64,000 nt of DNA from Paenalcaligenes sp035302345. Its GTDB lineage: Bacteria > Pseudomonadota > Gammaproteobacteria > Burkholderiales > Burkholderiaceae_B. The notes beneath the pieces are model-generated. The model searched no databases, had not been told where the DNA came from, and was given only the letters and a program-made list of their open reading frames with translations. The position numbers and the translations under genes are program-made. The DNA is taken from assembly GCA_035302345.1 (NCBI GenBank), contig DATGSS010000097.1:1-64000 (forward strand). The letters run 5' to 3'. Position 1 is the stretch's first letter, and each line of letters opens with the position of its first letter. Shown piece after piece: positions 44,813 through 53,642 of the stretch.

Positions 44813-44838
44813 AAAAAAAGCAGCCCGAGGCTGCTTTT
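44813..44838 (-). terminator. terminator of rpmE2
   Basis: AAAAGCAGCC (44816-44825), loop CGA, GGCTGCTTTT (44829-44838). Read on the minus strand the stem is followed by a T-run (44819-44813), 18 bp after the rpmE2 stop. Confidence 0.8.
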
Positions 44839-44856
44839 ATGATTGGGTGGCAAGAA

Positions 44857-45120
44857 TTAATTTTTCTTGATAGCCCCAGCGGTGCGAGCAAAACGCTGAC
44901 GGAAGCGCTCGACGCGACCAGTCTCGACCGCGCGGGCCTGAGAACCAGTATAAAACGGATGCGAATCCGAGGTGACATCACACTTGTAGACAGGGTATGT
45001 CTTGCCATCAACCTCGATGGTCTCGCGGGTTTGTACCGTTGAGCGAGTGATGATTTTTTTGCCGGTTTGTTGATCGAGGAATACTACCTCGCGGTATTCT
45101 GGGTGGATATCTGCTTTCAT
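44857..45120 (-). CDS. rpmE2: 50S ribosomal protein L31 type B
   Basis: 87 residues beginning MKADIHPEYREVVFLDQQTG with SDSHPFYTGSQ, the L31 type B pattern. It has no CxxC motif, so it does not need zinc. AGGACAAGG precedes the ATG, and a possible -10 TATAAT lies on the minus strand at 45161-45166. In other bacteria the type B copy is repressed by Zur and replaces the zinc-binding L31 under zinc limitation; no Zur box was identified here. Confidence 0.95.
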   Translation of the reverse strand: MKADIHPEYREVVFLDQQTGKKIITRSTVQTRETIEVDGKTYPVYKCDVTSDSHPFYTGSQARAVETGRVERFRQRFARTAGAIKKN

Positions 45121-45292
45121 GGCCTTGTCCTGTAATAGCTAAAACGCGCAAGCAAAATAAATTATATATTGGGCCAAAAGCTGGCCAGCACATCCCAAAC
45201 GGGCTTAACACTTGCCGCGCAAAAACGCTAAGTTTAAAATCAAACAAATATAACAACAAAAACCTGATTTGCCAAGCACAAAGCGTGCTGCC

Positions 45293-45973
45293 TCATAGCA
45301 GCAGACCCTCTTCTGCCATCGAGGTTGCGTGGTTGGCCGCTACAATGACGTGATCGACCAGACGAATGTCGACCAATGCCAATGCTTTTATCAGGTGTTG
45401 TGTCAATGCAATATCGGCTGCACTCGCCTCGCGTGCCCCAGAGGGATGGTTATGGGCTAGAATAACTGCTGCGGCATGATGCTTCAAGGCTGCCTTGACC
45501 ACTTCTCGTGGATATACATGCGCCTGATTTAGGGTGCCTTTGGCCAAGACCTTGGTCGTGATGAGCTGCAATTGGGTGTTTAGGAATATTGCAATACAGT
45601 GTTCCACCGCCAAATGCCCCAAATGGGCGATGCAGTAGCGTTTAACCACCCGTGTTTGGGTAAATCCAGGTGTTTCTTTTAGTTCCTGCTCGATAGAGCG
45701 GCGGCTGAGCTCGCTAACAGCCAGTATTTCGCAGGCCTTGGCATTGCCAATGCCAGGTTGTGCCATCAGTTGTTGTGGTGCTGCATGTAATAACTGCCTA
45801 AGGCCGCCAAAATGCTCGAGCAAATGCTGGGCAAATTTGACGACCCCTTGTTGGCCATTACCAGTTCGTAGCAGCACAGCCAGTAGCTCAGCATCGCTGA
45901 GTACCCGGGCACCATAGCTAAGCAGGCGCTCACGGGGTTTCAAGGTTGAAAATGTTTTCCTTTGAGACTTCAT
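45293..45973 (-). CDS. radC: RadC family JAMM-fold protein
   Basis: 226 residues from ATG 45973 (MKSQRKTFSTLKPRERLLSYG); a 38-residue upstream extension crosses the fkpB promoter region and is unlikely. A helix-hairpin-helix-like N-terminal region (LMAQPGIGNAKACEI) is followed by the JAMM metal motif in LAHNHPSGAREASAADIALT. The role of RadC is unclear; its link to DNA repair has been questioned. Divergent from fkpB, separated by 51 bp. Confidence 0.9.
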   Translation of the reverse strand: MKSQRKTFSTLKPRERLLSYGARVLSDAELLAVLLRTGNGQQGVVKFAQHLLEHFGGLRQLLHAAPQQLMAQPGIGNAKACEILAVSELSRRSIEQELKETPGFTQTRVVKRYCIAHLGHLAVEHCIAIFLNTQLQLITTKVLAKGTLNQAHVYPREVVKAALKHHAAAVILAHNHPSGAREASAADIALTQHLIKALALVDIRLVDHVIVAANHATSMAEEGLLL

Positions 45974-46024
45974 CTTGCACGCATAAAATATCAGTGGAAC
46001 AATCAAATTAAAGGATGTCACAAC

Positions 46025-46501
46025 GTGAACGAAAATGGGGCTGCTCGGGATAAAAGCATCCACGAGAATTCGTTTGTCACTTTGCATTACCGTATTACCG
46101 TGCTTAATGGAGCGGTTGCTGGTACGGTCTTTGTTGATACTTTCAGCATGCGTCCGGCAACATTACAGTTAGGGGTTGGGCAGTGGTCACCAGGGCTCGA
46201 GCAATGCTTGTTGGGGTTGCCGGATCACGGCGATTATAGTTTCGAGGTCGATCCCGCTGATGCCTATGGCGAGCGCAACCCAGCATTAGTGCAGTGGGTC
46301 TCGCGCGCGCAGGTGATGGAAAATGCCACTGACGACGCCAGTTTTAATCCTGGCGATACGGTCGAATTTGTAGCGCCAACCAGCCAACGTTATGCTGGTG
46401 TACTCAAGCAATGGCAAGATGACCAAGCATTAATTGATTTCAATCATCCCTTGGCGGGCGCTCAAATTCGTTTAGACGTCAAAATTTTAGGAATACTATG
46501 A
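46025..46501 (+). CDS. fkpB: FKBP-type peptidyl-prolyl isomerase (SlpA/FkpB)
   Basis: 158 residues from GTG 46025, placed by AAGGA upstream; the in-frame ATG at 45962 lies inside the divergent radC gene. The compact FKBP domain with an inserted-in-flap segment (about 70-130) is of SlpA type: VTLHYRITVLNG, GVGQWSPGLEQCLLGL, then DPADAYGERNPALVQ. It catalyses proline isomerisation and acts as a chaperone. ATGA overlap with ispH is the conserved fkpB-ispH arrangement. Confidence 0.9.
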   Translation: MNENGAARDKSIHENSFVTLHYRITVLNGAVAGTVFVDTFSMRPATLQLGVGQWSPGLEQCLLGLPDHGDYSFEVDPADAYGERNPALVQWVSRAQVMENATDDASFNPGDTVEFVAPTSQRYAGVLKQWQDDQALIDFNHPLAGAQIRLDVKILGIL

Positions 46502-47478
46502 CACAGCAATCTACACAAAAGGTTTTCGATATTACGCTCGCGCAGCCGCGTGGTTTTTGCGCGGGTGTAGACAGGGCCATCGACATCGTTGAGCGTGCGC
46601 TTGAGCTACATGGCAAGCCTATTTACGTACGCCACGAAATCGTCCACAACCGTTTCGTGGTCGAAGATTTACGCAAAAAAGGTGCGATCTTTATCAAAGA
46701 GCTCGATGAGGCACCTGCGGGTGCTATCGTAGTTTTCTCTGCGCATGGCGTATCATTAGCGGTGCGCGAGGATGCCGAACGTCGCGGGCTAACAGTCTTT
46801 GATGCGACCTGCCCACTAGTGACCAAGGTACACGTAGAGGTTGCACGCATGCGTCGTGATGGCCGCGAGGTCATTATGATTGGACACCGCGGTCACCCCG
46901 AGGTCGCCGGGACATTAGGTCAGGCTGATGATGGGATGTATTTGGTAGAAACTGTTGAGGATGTGCTGGCCCTCGAGGTTAAAAACCCCGAGCATTTGGC
47001 ATTTGTTACGCAGACCACATTGTCTGTGGATGATGCGCATCAGGTGGCAGAGGCCTTGCGTCAACGCTTCCCAGGTATTGTCGAGCCTAAAAAGAGCGAC
47101 ATTTGTTACGCTACCCAAAATCGCCAAGATGCGGTTAAAAAGATGGCCGTCGAAAGCGATGTGGTATTAGTGGTGGGCAGTACAAACAGCTCTAACTCAA
47201 ATCGCTTGCGCGAGGTCGCCGAACGCGAGGGCACGCCTGCATATCTGTTAGATGATCCTGCCATGGTTCAGCCACAGTGGTTGGAACACGGCGAACGCAT
47301 TGGTGTGACAGCTGGCGCTTCGGCCCCCGAAGAGTTAGTACAACAGGTGATTGATCGCCTGCGTGAATTAGGCGCTCAGTCAGTACGCACTTTGGATGGG
47401 GTCGAAGAAAAGGTCTCTTTCCCCTTGCCACGCGAACTATCCCGCAAAATCGCGCAGCGTGAGACCCTGGGAAATTAA
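46498..47478 (+). CDS. ispH: 4-hydroxy-3-methylbut-2-enyl diphosphate reductase
   Basis: 326 residues. Three conserved Cys of the iron-sulfur site are seen in PRGFCAGVDRAI, FDATCPLVTKVH and SDICYATQNRQ, plus the HGVS and TNSSNSNRL motifs. Last step of the MEP pathway to IPP and DMAPP. Four-base overlap with fkpB shows translational coupling. Confidence 0.97.
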   Translation: MTQQSTQKVFDITLAQPRGFCAGVDRAIDIVERALELHGKPIYVRHEIVHNRFVVEDLRKKGAIFIKELDEAPAGAIVVFSAHGVSLAVREDAERRGLTVFDATCPLVTKVHVEVARMRRDGREVIMIGHRGHPEVAGTLGQADDGMYLVETVEDVLALEVKNPEHLAFVTQTTLSVDDAHQVAEALRQRFPGIVEPKKSDICYATQNRQDAVKKMAVESDVVLVVGSTNSSNSNRLREVAEREGTPAYLLDDPAMVQPQWLEHGERIGVTAGASAPEELVQQVIDRLRELGAQSVRTLDGVEEKVSFPLPRELSRKIAQRETLGN

Positions 47479-47505
47479 CAGCGGTACGCTCTTGGCGCGT
47501 ATGAT

Positions 47506-48840
47506 ATGAAGCATAAAAAAAAGTTTTATTTTTTTGTAGTTGTCCTGGCACTGTTCGTGGTGCACGGGGTGGTATCGTGGTGGGTGGGTGAACGGGCCGA
47601 ACGTATTTCCGTAGCCCAGGTGCAATATCTCAATGAGCATTTACAAGAGCTCACCGCCGATGGTTACCCCGACCAGCATGTTCAGCTCGAGTTAGACACG
47701 CTGCATCGCGGTGTATGGCGATCGCAGCGTTTGCTGACTTTGACTTGGTCTCGGGGGCCCTTGATCAAACGGTACGTATTCGAGGATGATTTGCAGCACG
47801 GACCGTGGCCTTGGGCACGGCTGCGCCAACAAGAATGGCTGCCGGTGATGGCTTATAGCGACATGCGCCTACTAGATCAGGGGGCAGGTAAAACCCTTTT
47901 CGAGTGGACCCAAGGCAAAGAGCCTTTGCGCATGACCACTGAAATTGATTGGGACGGTAGCTTTAACAGTCTGTGGCAGTGGGCTGCACTGACCTACGAG
48001 GGCCCGGCAGAGCACTTTGTGCTTGGTTCTGGCGAACTCGATATTAAAAGCATTGGTCAGGGGCTTTATCAGCTCAAGGCGTCAGCACCAGCGTTGTCAT
48101 ACGGAAAAAGCCACGAGGCCTTTCATATGATAGAGCCTCAGGTACAGTGGATTACTACTGATCCCGAGTCTCTTTTTGATGGACATATGTTTGTTGGCGC
48201 AGACGAGCTCGAGTGGCATGATGACACCCGTGTTCGTGCCGATCGCTTCTCTCTCGAGCTAATTCAGCAACGCCAAGAAGGCCTATTTGACCTTAGCGCC
48301 CAAGGCAGTGCCAAAGAAGTCATCATCAATGACGGAATTACTTTAGGGGCTTTTGATGTGCGTTTACAACTAGAACGCATTGCCGAGTCCATCAGTGCAC
48401 GCGCTTTTGCCGAGCTCTCAGAACAAGAGCGCGACGATCTTTGGTTAAAAAGTTTGGCCGCTCATCCGCGTTATACAATAGAAGAGCTCAATTGGGTTAA
48501 TGAGGGTGGCAAAGCGCGATTTTCAGGCTTCTTTGAGCTGGCGCCGCGTCTGGGTGATGAGTTGGAAAAAGCAGCCTTCAAGGCTGACGTTCCGCAAGCA
48601 GTGCTCCAAGATGTCGTAGGCCAGGAAAAAGGTGTCAAAGGTGCGATGCTGCGCCTGTTGTTGGCTGCTTTTATCAAAGAAGGCCGACAACTCAACCTCA
48701 TTGAATTTAAAGACGAAGCCTTAAGTCTTGATTTGCAATACGACCAAAGCGCCGAGAATTATGTGCTAAATGGTCAAACGCATGGCAAAAAGGAAATGCA
48801 GGCAATCTTGTTTAAATGGCTATTGTGGCTGGCGCAGTAG
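47506..48840 (+). CDS. DUF945 family (YdgA-like) protein
   Basis: 444 residues. A basic start KHKKK and a hydrophobic signal anchor (about 7-25) are followed by a long predicted periplasmic region. The alternating beta pattern and the C-terminal LLLAAFIKEGRQLNLIEFKDEALSLDLQYD then a hydrophobic tail match the DUF945/YdgA family, whose function is largely unknown (YdgA is an inner-membrane-linked protein of E. coli). It follows ispH by 27 bp on the same strand and converges on maf. Confidence 0.75.
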   Translation: MKHKKKFYFFVVVLALFVVHGVVSWWVGERAERISVAQVQYLNEHLQELTADGYPDQHVQLELDTLHRGVWRSQRLLTLTWSRGPLIKRYVFEDDLQHGPWPWARLRQQEWLPVMAYSDMRLLDQGAGKTLFEWTQGKEPLRMTTEIDWDGSFNSLWQWAALTYEGPAEHFVLGSGELDIKSIGQGLYQLKASAPALSYGKSHEAFHMIEPQVQWITTDPESLFDGHMFVGADELEWHDDTRVRADRFSLELIQQRQEGLFDLSAQGSAKEVIINDGITLGAFDVRLQLERIAESISARAFAELSEQERDDLWLKSLAAHPRYTIEELNWVNEGGKARFSGFFELAPRLGDELEKAAFKADVPQAVLQDVVGQEKGVKGAMLRLLLAAFIKEGRQLNLIEFKDEALSLDLQYDQSAENYVLNGQTHGKKEMQAILFKWLLWLAQ

Positions 48841-48890
48841 GGGCCTGATAGAGACCTGATTGGCACTCAACGGCATCCGTAAATTAGAGG

Positions 48891-49502
48891 TTAGGGAACA
48901 AAACACAACTGTTCGAGCCCAGCTTGTTTAAATAACTGATACAAACCATAAATATCTAGGCCCATAACAGCACTGTAGCGGCCATCCAAGCGTTCGATGA
49001 AATAGCTGGCTCGTCCTTGGATGCCATAGCCCCCTGCTTTACCAAAAGGCTCGTCAGTGCTGCAATAGGCCTGTATTTCCGCCAGTGTTAAATCGCGGAA
49101 AAATACCTTGTTGGTGCTCAGAGTGCTGTAGATATTGCCTCGGAATGCCAATGCTTGGGCTGTATATACGTAGTGTGCACGGCCTGACATACGTTTTAAA
49201 AATTGCTGGGCATCTTCTTTATTCTGTGGTTTGCCCAATACCTGGGAATCTAGTGCAACGCAGGTGTCAGCACATAAGACGGGGTGTTCTTCGGATAGAT
49301 TTTGTGATTTTATCCATTTTAAAGCCCTATCCAATTTTTCTTGGGTCGTGCGTTTTGTGTAGTGCTCGGGTGCTTCACCGGCCAAAATAGGCTCATCCTC
49401 GCCCGCGGGGCTAGGTACATGGAGCACCTGGTGCGGGATATTTAGTTGGCTCAGGATTTCGTGTCGTCGCGGGCTGGCCGAGGCAAGATATAAACTGACC
49501 AT
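48891..49502 (-). CDS. maf: Maf-type nucleotide pyrophosphatase
   Basis: 203 residues. The N-terminus LYLASASPRRHEILSQL, the central ADTCVALDSQVLGKP, and KAGGYGIQGRASYFIERLDG with GRYSAVMGLDIYG are Maf signatures. The family hydrolyses non-canonical or dTTP/UTP-type nucleotides and affects cell division when overproduced. It closes the yebC-purD-hemF-nadD-rsfS operon, 30 bp after rsfS, where rlmH is normally inserted. Confidence 0.9.
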   Translation of the reverse strand: MVSLYLASASPRRHEILSQLNIPHQVLHVPSPAGEDEPILAGEAPEHYTKRTTQEKLDRALKWIKSQNLSEEHPVLCADTCVALDSQVLGKPQNKEDAQQFLKRMSGRAHYVYTAQALAFRGNIYSTLSTNKVFFRDLTLAEIQAYCSTDEPFGKAGGYGIQGRASYFIERLDGRYSAVMGLDIYGLYQLFKQAGLEQLCFVP

Positions 49503-49532
49503 AGAGTTGTGAGTGATAGGCTCTAGATAAAA

Positions 49533-49922
49533 TTATTCGGAATCGTCCGAGCTCTTTTCCGCGGGTAGAGCTGATGCGCGCATCGTGTCTAGATCCAGTG
49601 GGTGGTCGCCCCATAAGTCTTCTAGTTGGTAATAGTCACGAATGGCTGCCTGCATACAATGCACAACGATATCACCTAAATCAATGAGTACCCATTCGCC
49701 TTCGTTTTCACCCTCGATGGCGATCACATGCAAGCCATATTTTCTGGCTTGACGGACAACCTCATTGGCCATCGAGCGGGTTTGTCGGTTAGATGTTCCG
49801 GTAGCAATGAATACCCGGTCAAAAAGACTGGTCAGCGGACGTGTATCAAAAGCACGTATGTCGTGACCCTTGAGGTTCTCGAGGGCATCCAAAACGATTT
49901 TCTCTTGGTGTTCTAAGTTCAT
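49533..49922 (-). CDS. rsfS: ribosome silencing factor RsfS
   Basis: 129 residues with the RsfS/Iojap pattern: IRAFDTRPLTSLFDRVFIATG, then NRQTRSMANEVVRQARKYG and WVLIDLGDIVVHCMQAAIRDYYQLEDLW. It binds L14 and blocks subunit joining during starvation. It lies 19 bp after nadD, the normal neighbour. Confidence 0.94.
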   Translation of the reverse strand: MNLEHQEKIVLDALENLKGHDIRAFDTRPLTSLFDRVFIATGTSNRQTRSMANEVVRQARKYGLHVIAIEGENEGEWVLIDLGDIVVHCMQAAIRDYYQLEDLWGDHPLDLDTMRASALPAEKSSDDSE

Positions 49923-49941
49923 GTAGGGCTTGTGTAACCTA

Positions 49942-50535
49942 TTATAAATAAAGTTGATGTCTCTTAATGTACTGCTGAACCTTTGGGTCGAGCAAGCCGT
50001 CAGTAGGTTGCTGTTGTTTTAATCGACTTCGAATCTCGGTTGCCGAGATGTCCATAGGCTCGAAATCAATGGTCTCAAGTGTGAGATCATTGGCTTGTAA
50101 ATAGGCAGCGAGCTCGGCTGCCGGACGGGCCGTCGACCCTGGGCGTTGGGCGACTGCTAAAGTCACGTATTGCAAGATTTCCTGCCAACCCCGCCAAGTA
50201 TGAAAGTTTTGTAATTGGTCACTACCCAGCACCCAATAATACTGAGCACCAAGGGCGAGTTGCTGCAGGGTATCTAGCGTATAGGTTGGTCCTGTGCGTT
50301 CGAGCTCAATGCGATTGATATGTAGCTTTGGATCATCGCCGATAGCCAGCTGTAACATGGCCAGACGATGCTCGGCACTGCTCTTTAAGGGGGCGCGTTG
50401 CCAAGGATTAGCGGCTGGGATGAGCTCTAATCTATCTAACTGCAATGCATCGACGGCGCGCTGGGCTAGGACAATATGTGCCCTGTGAACGGGATCAAAG
50501 CTACCGCCCAAGAGACCCACCTTGATCATAGCCAC
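49942..50535 (-). CDS. nadD: nicotinate-nucleotide adenylyltransferase
   Basis: 197 residues. The nucleotidyltransferase motif GLLGGSFDPVHRAHIVLAQ and the C-terminal ISATEIRSRLKQ are intact. It converts nicotinate mononucleotide to deamido-NAD. It overlaps hemF by 10 bp, consistent with one transcript. Confidence 0.95.
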   Translation of the reverse strand: MAMIKVGLLGGSFDPVHRAHIVLAQRAVDALQLDRLELIPAANPWQRAPLKSSAEHRLAMLQLAIGDDPKLHINRIELERTGPTYTLDTLQQLALGAQYYWVLGSDQLQNFHTWRGWQEILQYVTLAVAQRPGSTARPAAELAAYLQANDLTLETIDFEPMDISATEIRSRLKQQQPTDGLLDPKVQQYIKRHQLYL

Positions 50536-51428
50536 TCGCGCGGTTGTAGGTATTGGTATAGATCGGCCTCGTGACTATCAGGTTTGGGATGCCATTGGTA
50601 GCGCCATTGAGCCATGGGTGGCATCGACAACAAGATGGACTCAGTTCGACCACCAGATTGCAATCCAAAGGTAGTGCCGCGGTCTAAAACTAGGTTGAAC
50701 TCAACGTAACGCCCCCGTCTATAGGCTTGGAAATCGCGCTCGCGTTCACCGTAGGGTTGGTGGCGACGCTCTTCGACAATCGGCATATAGGCTTTAAGGA
50801 AATGATCACCTACGGATTTTGTTAGGCCAAAGCAGTGGTCAAAATCGGGGGTGTTTAAATCGTCGTAAAAAATACCGCCAATGCCGCGGGTTTCATCACG
50901 GTGTTTGAGGTAAAAATACTGGTCGCACCATTTTTTATATTGGTCGTAATAGCCATCCCCAAAAGGAGCCAAAGCGTCTGAGCAGACCTGGTGAAAATGT
51001 TGGGCATCCTCAGGGTAGACATAATAGGGGGTTAAATCCATGCCACCCCCAAACCAAAACACAGGCTCTTGATCGCCCTGAGCATGGGCAACAAAGAGGC
51101 GTACATTCATGTGTGTGGTGGGTATATATGGATTTACAGGGTGTAAAACCAAGGATACGCCCATGGCTTCCCAAGGGCGGCCTTTGAGTTCTTGGCGCTG
51201 TGCCGTCGCTGATGGGGGTAGGTGCTTGCCCTTGACGTGACTAAAAAGTACCGCGCCGCGCTCAAACAGCCGGCCGTTTTCCAAATACCGTGAAATCCCA
51301 CCGCCGCCTTCTTCGCGAGTCCAGCGATCGGTTTTAAATTCGGTGCCGTCCGCCAAGCTGAGTCGCTGGGCTATTCGGTCTTGTAAGTCTAAAAAATAAT
51401 CGTGTGCTAAAGAAATGGGAACGCTCAT
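50526..51428 (-). CDS. hemF: oxygen-dependent coproporphyrinogen III oxidase
   Basis: 300 residues. Signatures include WFGGGMDLTPYYVYPEDAQHFH, KKWCDQYFYLKHRDETRGIGG in two parts, and RRGRYVEFNLVLDRGT. It decarboxylates coproporphyrinogen III to protoporphyrinogen IX using oxygen, so an aerobic life style is implied. It lies between purD and nadD; hemJ earlier in the window would take the next step. Confidence 0.96.
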   Translation of the reverse strand: MSVPISLAHDYFLDLQDRIAQRLSLADGTEFKTDRWTREEGGGGISRYLENGRLFERGAVLFSHVKGKHLPPSATAQRQELKGRPWEAMGVSLVLHPVNPYIPTTHMNVRLFVAHAQGDQEPVFWFGGGMDLTPYYVYPEDAQHFHQVCSDALAPFGDGYYDQYKKWCDQYFYLKHRDETRGIGGIFYDDLNTPDFDHCFGLTKSVGDHFLKAYMPIVEERRHQPYGERERDFQAYRRGRYVEFNLVLDRGTTFGLQSGGRTESILLSMPPMAQWRYQWHPKPDSHEADLYQYLQPREWL

Positions 51429-51435
51429 GCAAAAC

Positions 51436-52728
51436 CTATTGATTGGATTGTCCTTTTAAAGCACGCCAGCCAATATCTGAACGGAACTGTTTGCCATCAA
51501 AATGGACTTGCGTGACCGTGGCGTAAGCAGCCTCTTGGGCGCGGCGCAAAGAGTCACCTAGTGCCGTGACGCATAGGACACGGCCGCCCGCTGTTTTTAA
51601 TACATCATCTTTGAGGGCGGTGCCGGCATGAAAGATAATCCGATCATCTTGATCTTGGGGTAGGGGTTGGATGACATCCCCTTTGCGCGGCTCTTCGGGA
51701 TAACCGGCACTGGCCATGACAACGCCTAGTGCAGCACGTCGATCCCAGTCGATTGTGGCCTGATCCAATTGGCCATCGATGGCTTGGTCGAAAATCTCGC
51801 TAAGATCGCTCTTAAGGCGCAACATGATGGGTTGTGCCTCGGGGTCACCCATGCGGCAGTTGTACTCGAGTAATTTGATGGGGCGTGTACTGTCAGGGCC
51901 GTCGCCAATCATCAGGCCGGCATACAAGAAACCTGTATAAGGATACCCCTCGCGGGCCATGCCTTGGACTGTGGGGTAGATGATTTCGCGCATGATGCGG
52001 TTATGCAAAGTGGGCGAAACAATAGGCGCTGGTGAGTATGCGCCCATACCCCCTGTATTAGGCCCCTGATCAGCATCTAGTAGACGTTTGTGGTCTTGGC
52101 TGGTGGCCATGGGTAGGACATTTTGTCCATCACACAGGACAATGAAACTGGCTTCTTCGCCCTCGAGGAACTCTTCGATTACGACACGTGCGCCGGCCTG
52201 ACCAAACTGGCCCGAATCCAACATGCTGTCAATGGCAGCATGGGCTTGTTCTAGTGTCTCGGCAACAACCACCCCTTTGCCAGCCGCTAAGCCATCAGCC
52301 TTGATCACAATGGGTGCGCCCTGCTCTGTGACATAGTCTTTGGCGGCCTGAGCATCGGTAAAGCTTTGGTATTGTGCTGTATCGAGGTTGTGGCGCTGCA
52401 TAAAGTCTTTGGCGTACTCTTTCGAGCTTTCTAACTGGGCAGCAGCCTGCGTAGGACCAAAGATGCGTAGCCCAGCGGCACGGAAAGCATCGACTACGCC
52501 ACTGGCCAGTGGGGCCTCGGGGCCTACGACGGCAAAGGCAATATCGTTGTCTTTGGCAAATGCCACCAAGTCCTCGTTGCTGTGTAGAGGCAGATTTTCC
52601 ATGCGTTCGGCCTGTGCCGTACCGCCGTTGCCAGGGGCTACATAGACTCGAGTGACCCGTTGTGATTGCGTTAGACGCCAAGCGATGGCATGTTCACGGC
52701 CGCCTGCGCCGATAACCAGTAGTTTCAT
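51436..52728 (-). CDS. purD: phosphoribosylamine-glycine ligase
   Basis: 430 residues. The N-terminal GGREHAIAWRL, the ATP-grasp core with IVIKADGLAAGKGVVVAET, and EYNCRMGDPEAQPIM, which holds metal ligands, are typical. It makes GAR in purine synthesis. It lies 51 bp after yebC and 7 bp before hemF. Confidence 0.96.
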   Translation of the reverse strand: MKLLVIGAGGREHAIAWRLTQSQRVTRVYVAPGNGGTAQAERMENLPLHSNEDLVAFAKDNDIAFAVVGPEAPLASGVVDAFRAAGLRIFGPTQAAAQLESSKEYAKDFMQRHNLDTAQYQSFTDAQAAKDYVTEQGAPIVIKADGLAAGKGVVVAETLEQAHAAIDSMLDSGQFGQAGARVVIEEFLEGEEASFIVLCDGQNVLPMATSQDHKRLLDADQGPNTGGMGAYSPAPIVSPTLHNRIMREIIYPTVQGMAREGYPYTGFLYAGLMIGDGPDSTRPIKLLEYNCRMGDPEAQPIMLRLKSDLSEIFDQAIDGQLDQATIDWDRRAALGVVMASAGYPEEPRKGDVIQPLPQDQDDRIIFHAGTALKDDVLKTAGGRVLCVTALGDSLRRAQEAAYATVTQVHFDGKQFRSDIGWRALKGQSNQ

Positions 52729-52779
52729 AGTGTCGTTAGTCTTTGATGTCCTAAAGATTGAGCGAACGGGCGTACCCGA

Positions 52780-53511
52780 TTATTCTGTCTCATCCATGAC
52801 TGCTGTGGTGTAAACCTCTTGGACGTCGTCCAAAGATTCGAGTGCTTCGAGCATGGTTTTCATCGTTTCTGCCTCTTTGCCCTCGAGCTCGGTTTCATTG
52901 AGTGCTTTCATGACGATTTCTTGTACTTCAGGGACCAGCTCGGCTGCCTCGAAGGCCATTTTGACCTGCTCATAGTCTGCTGGCTCGCAAATGACCTCGA
53001 TGAGCCCTTCCTCGTCAGTGATGACGTCCTCGGCGCCAGCCTCGAGAGCGGTCTCCATGACGGCTTCCTCGCTGGTGCCTGGCGCAAAAATAAACTGCCC
53101 ACAGTGTTTAAATTGGAACACAACTGAGCCATCGATGCCCAGATTGCCCCCGTGTTTGCTAAAGGCATGACGCACCTCAGCAACCGTGCGCGTGCGATTG
53201 TCGGTCATACAATCCACTATGACAGCGGCGCCGCCTACACCGTATCCTTCGTAACGGATTTCCTCAAAGTTTTGCCCATCAATCAAGCCAGCGCCACGTT
53301 GTATTGCGCGCTCGATATTGTCTTTGGGCATATTCGCGGCAGCGGCCTTGTCTAGTGCTAGGCGCAAGCGCGGGTTGCTTTCTACATCAGGCCCGCCATC
53401 GCGTGCTGCGACCTGAATTTCACGAATAATACGTGTCCAGACTTTAGCCCGTTTGGCGTCTTGGCGCCCTTTACGGTGCTGAATATTTGCCCATTTACTA
53501 TGACCTGCCAT
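52780..53511 (-). CDS. YebC/PmpR family protein
   Basis: 243 residues beginning MAGHSKWANIQHRKGRQDAK, the invariant YebC start, with domain II and III patterns such as GYGVGGAAVIVDCMTDN and SVVFQFKHCGQF. Known roles in the family are transcription regulation (PmpR) and, more recently, aiding translation of proline-rich stretches; which applies here is not known. First gene of the purD-hemF operon and divergent from the yjgR-type gene by 131 bp. Confidence 0.93.
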   Translation of the reverse strand: MAGHSKWANIQHRKGRQDAKRAKVWTRIIREIQVAARDGGPDVESNPRLRLALDKAAAANMPKDNIERAIQRGAGLIDGQNFEEIRYEGYGVGGAAVIVDCMTDNRTRTVAEVRHAFSKHGGNLGIDGSVVFQFKHCGQFIFAPGTSEEAVMETALEAGAEDVITDEEGLIEVICEPADYEQVKMAFEAAELVPEVQEIVMKALNETELEGKEAETMKTMLEALESLDDVQEVYTTAVMDETE

Positions 53512-53642
53512 AATTTGCTACCAAGTATTTAGAATGATTTGTAAAGTTACCTATTTTAACCTGTGCACTAAAGATTGCTTAGGCTACACTTTAGATGTTT
53601 TCAGGGTAATGAACAATTTTTATCGGGCTAGGGCCACTCCAC

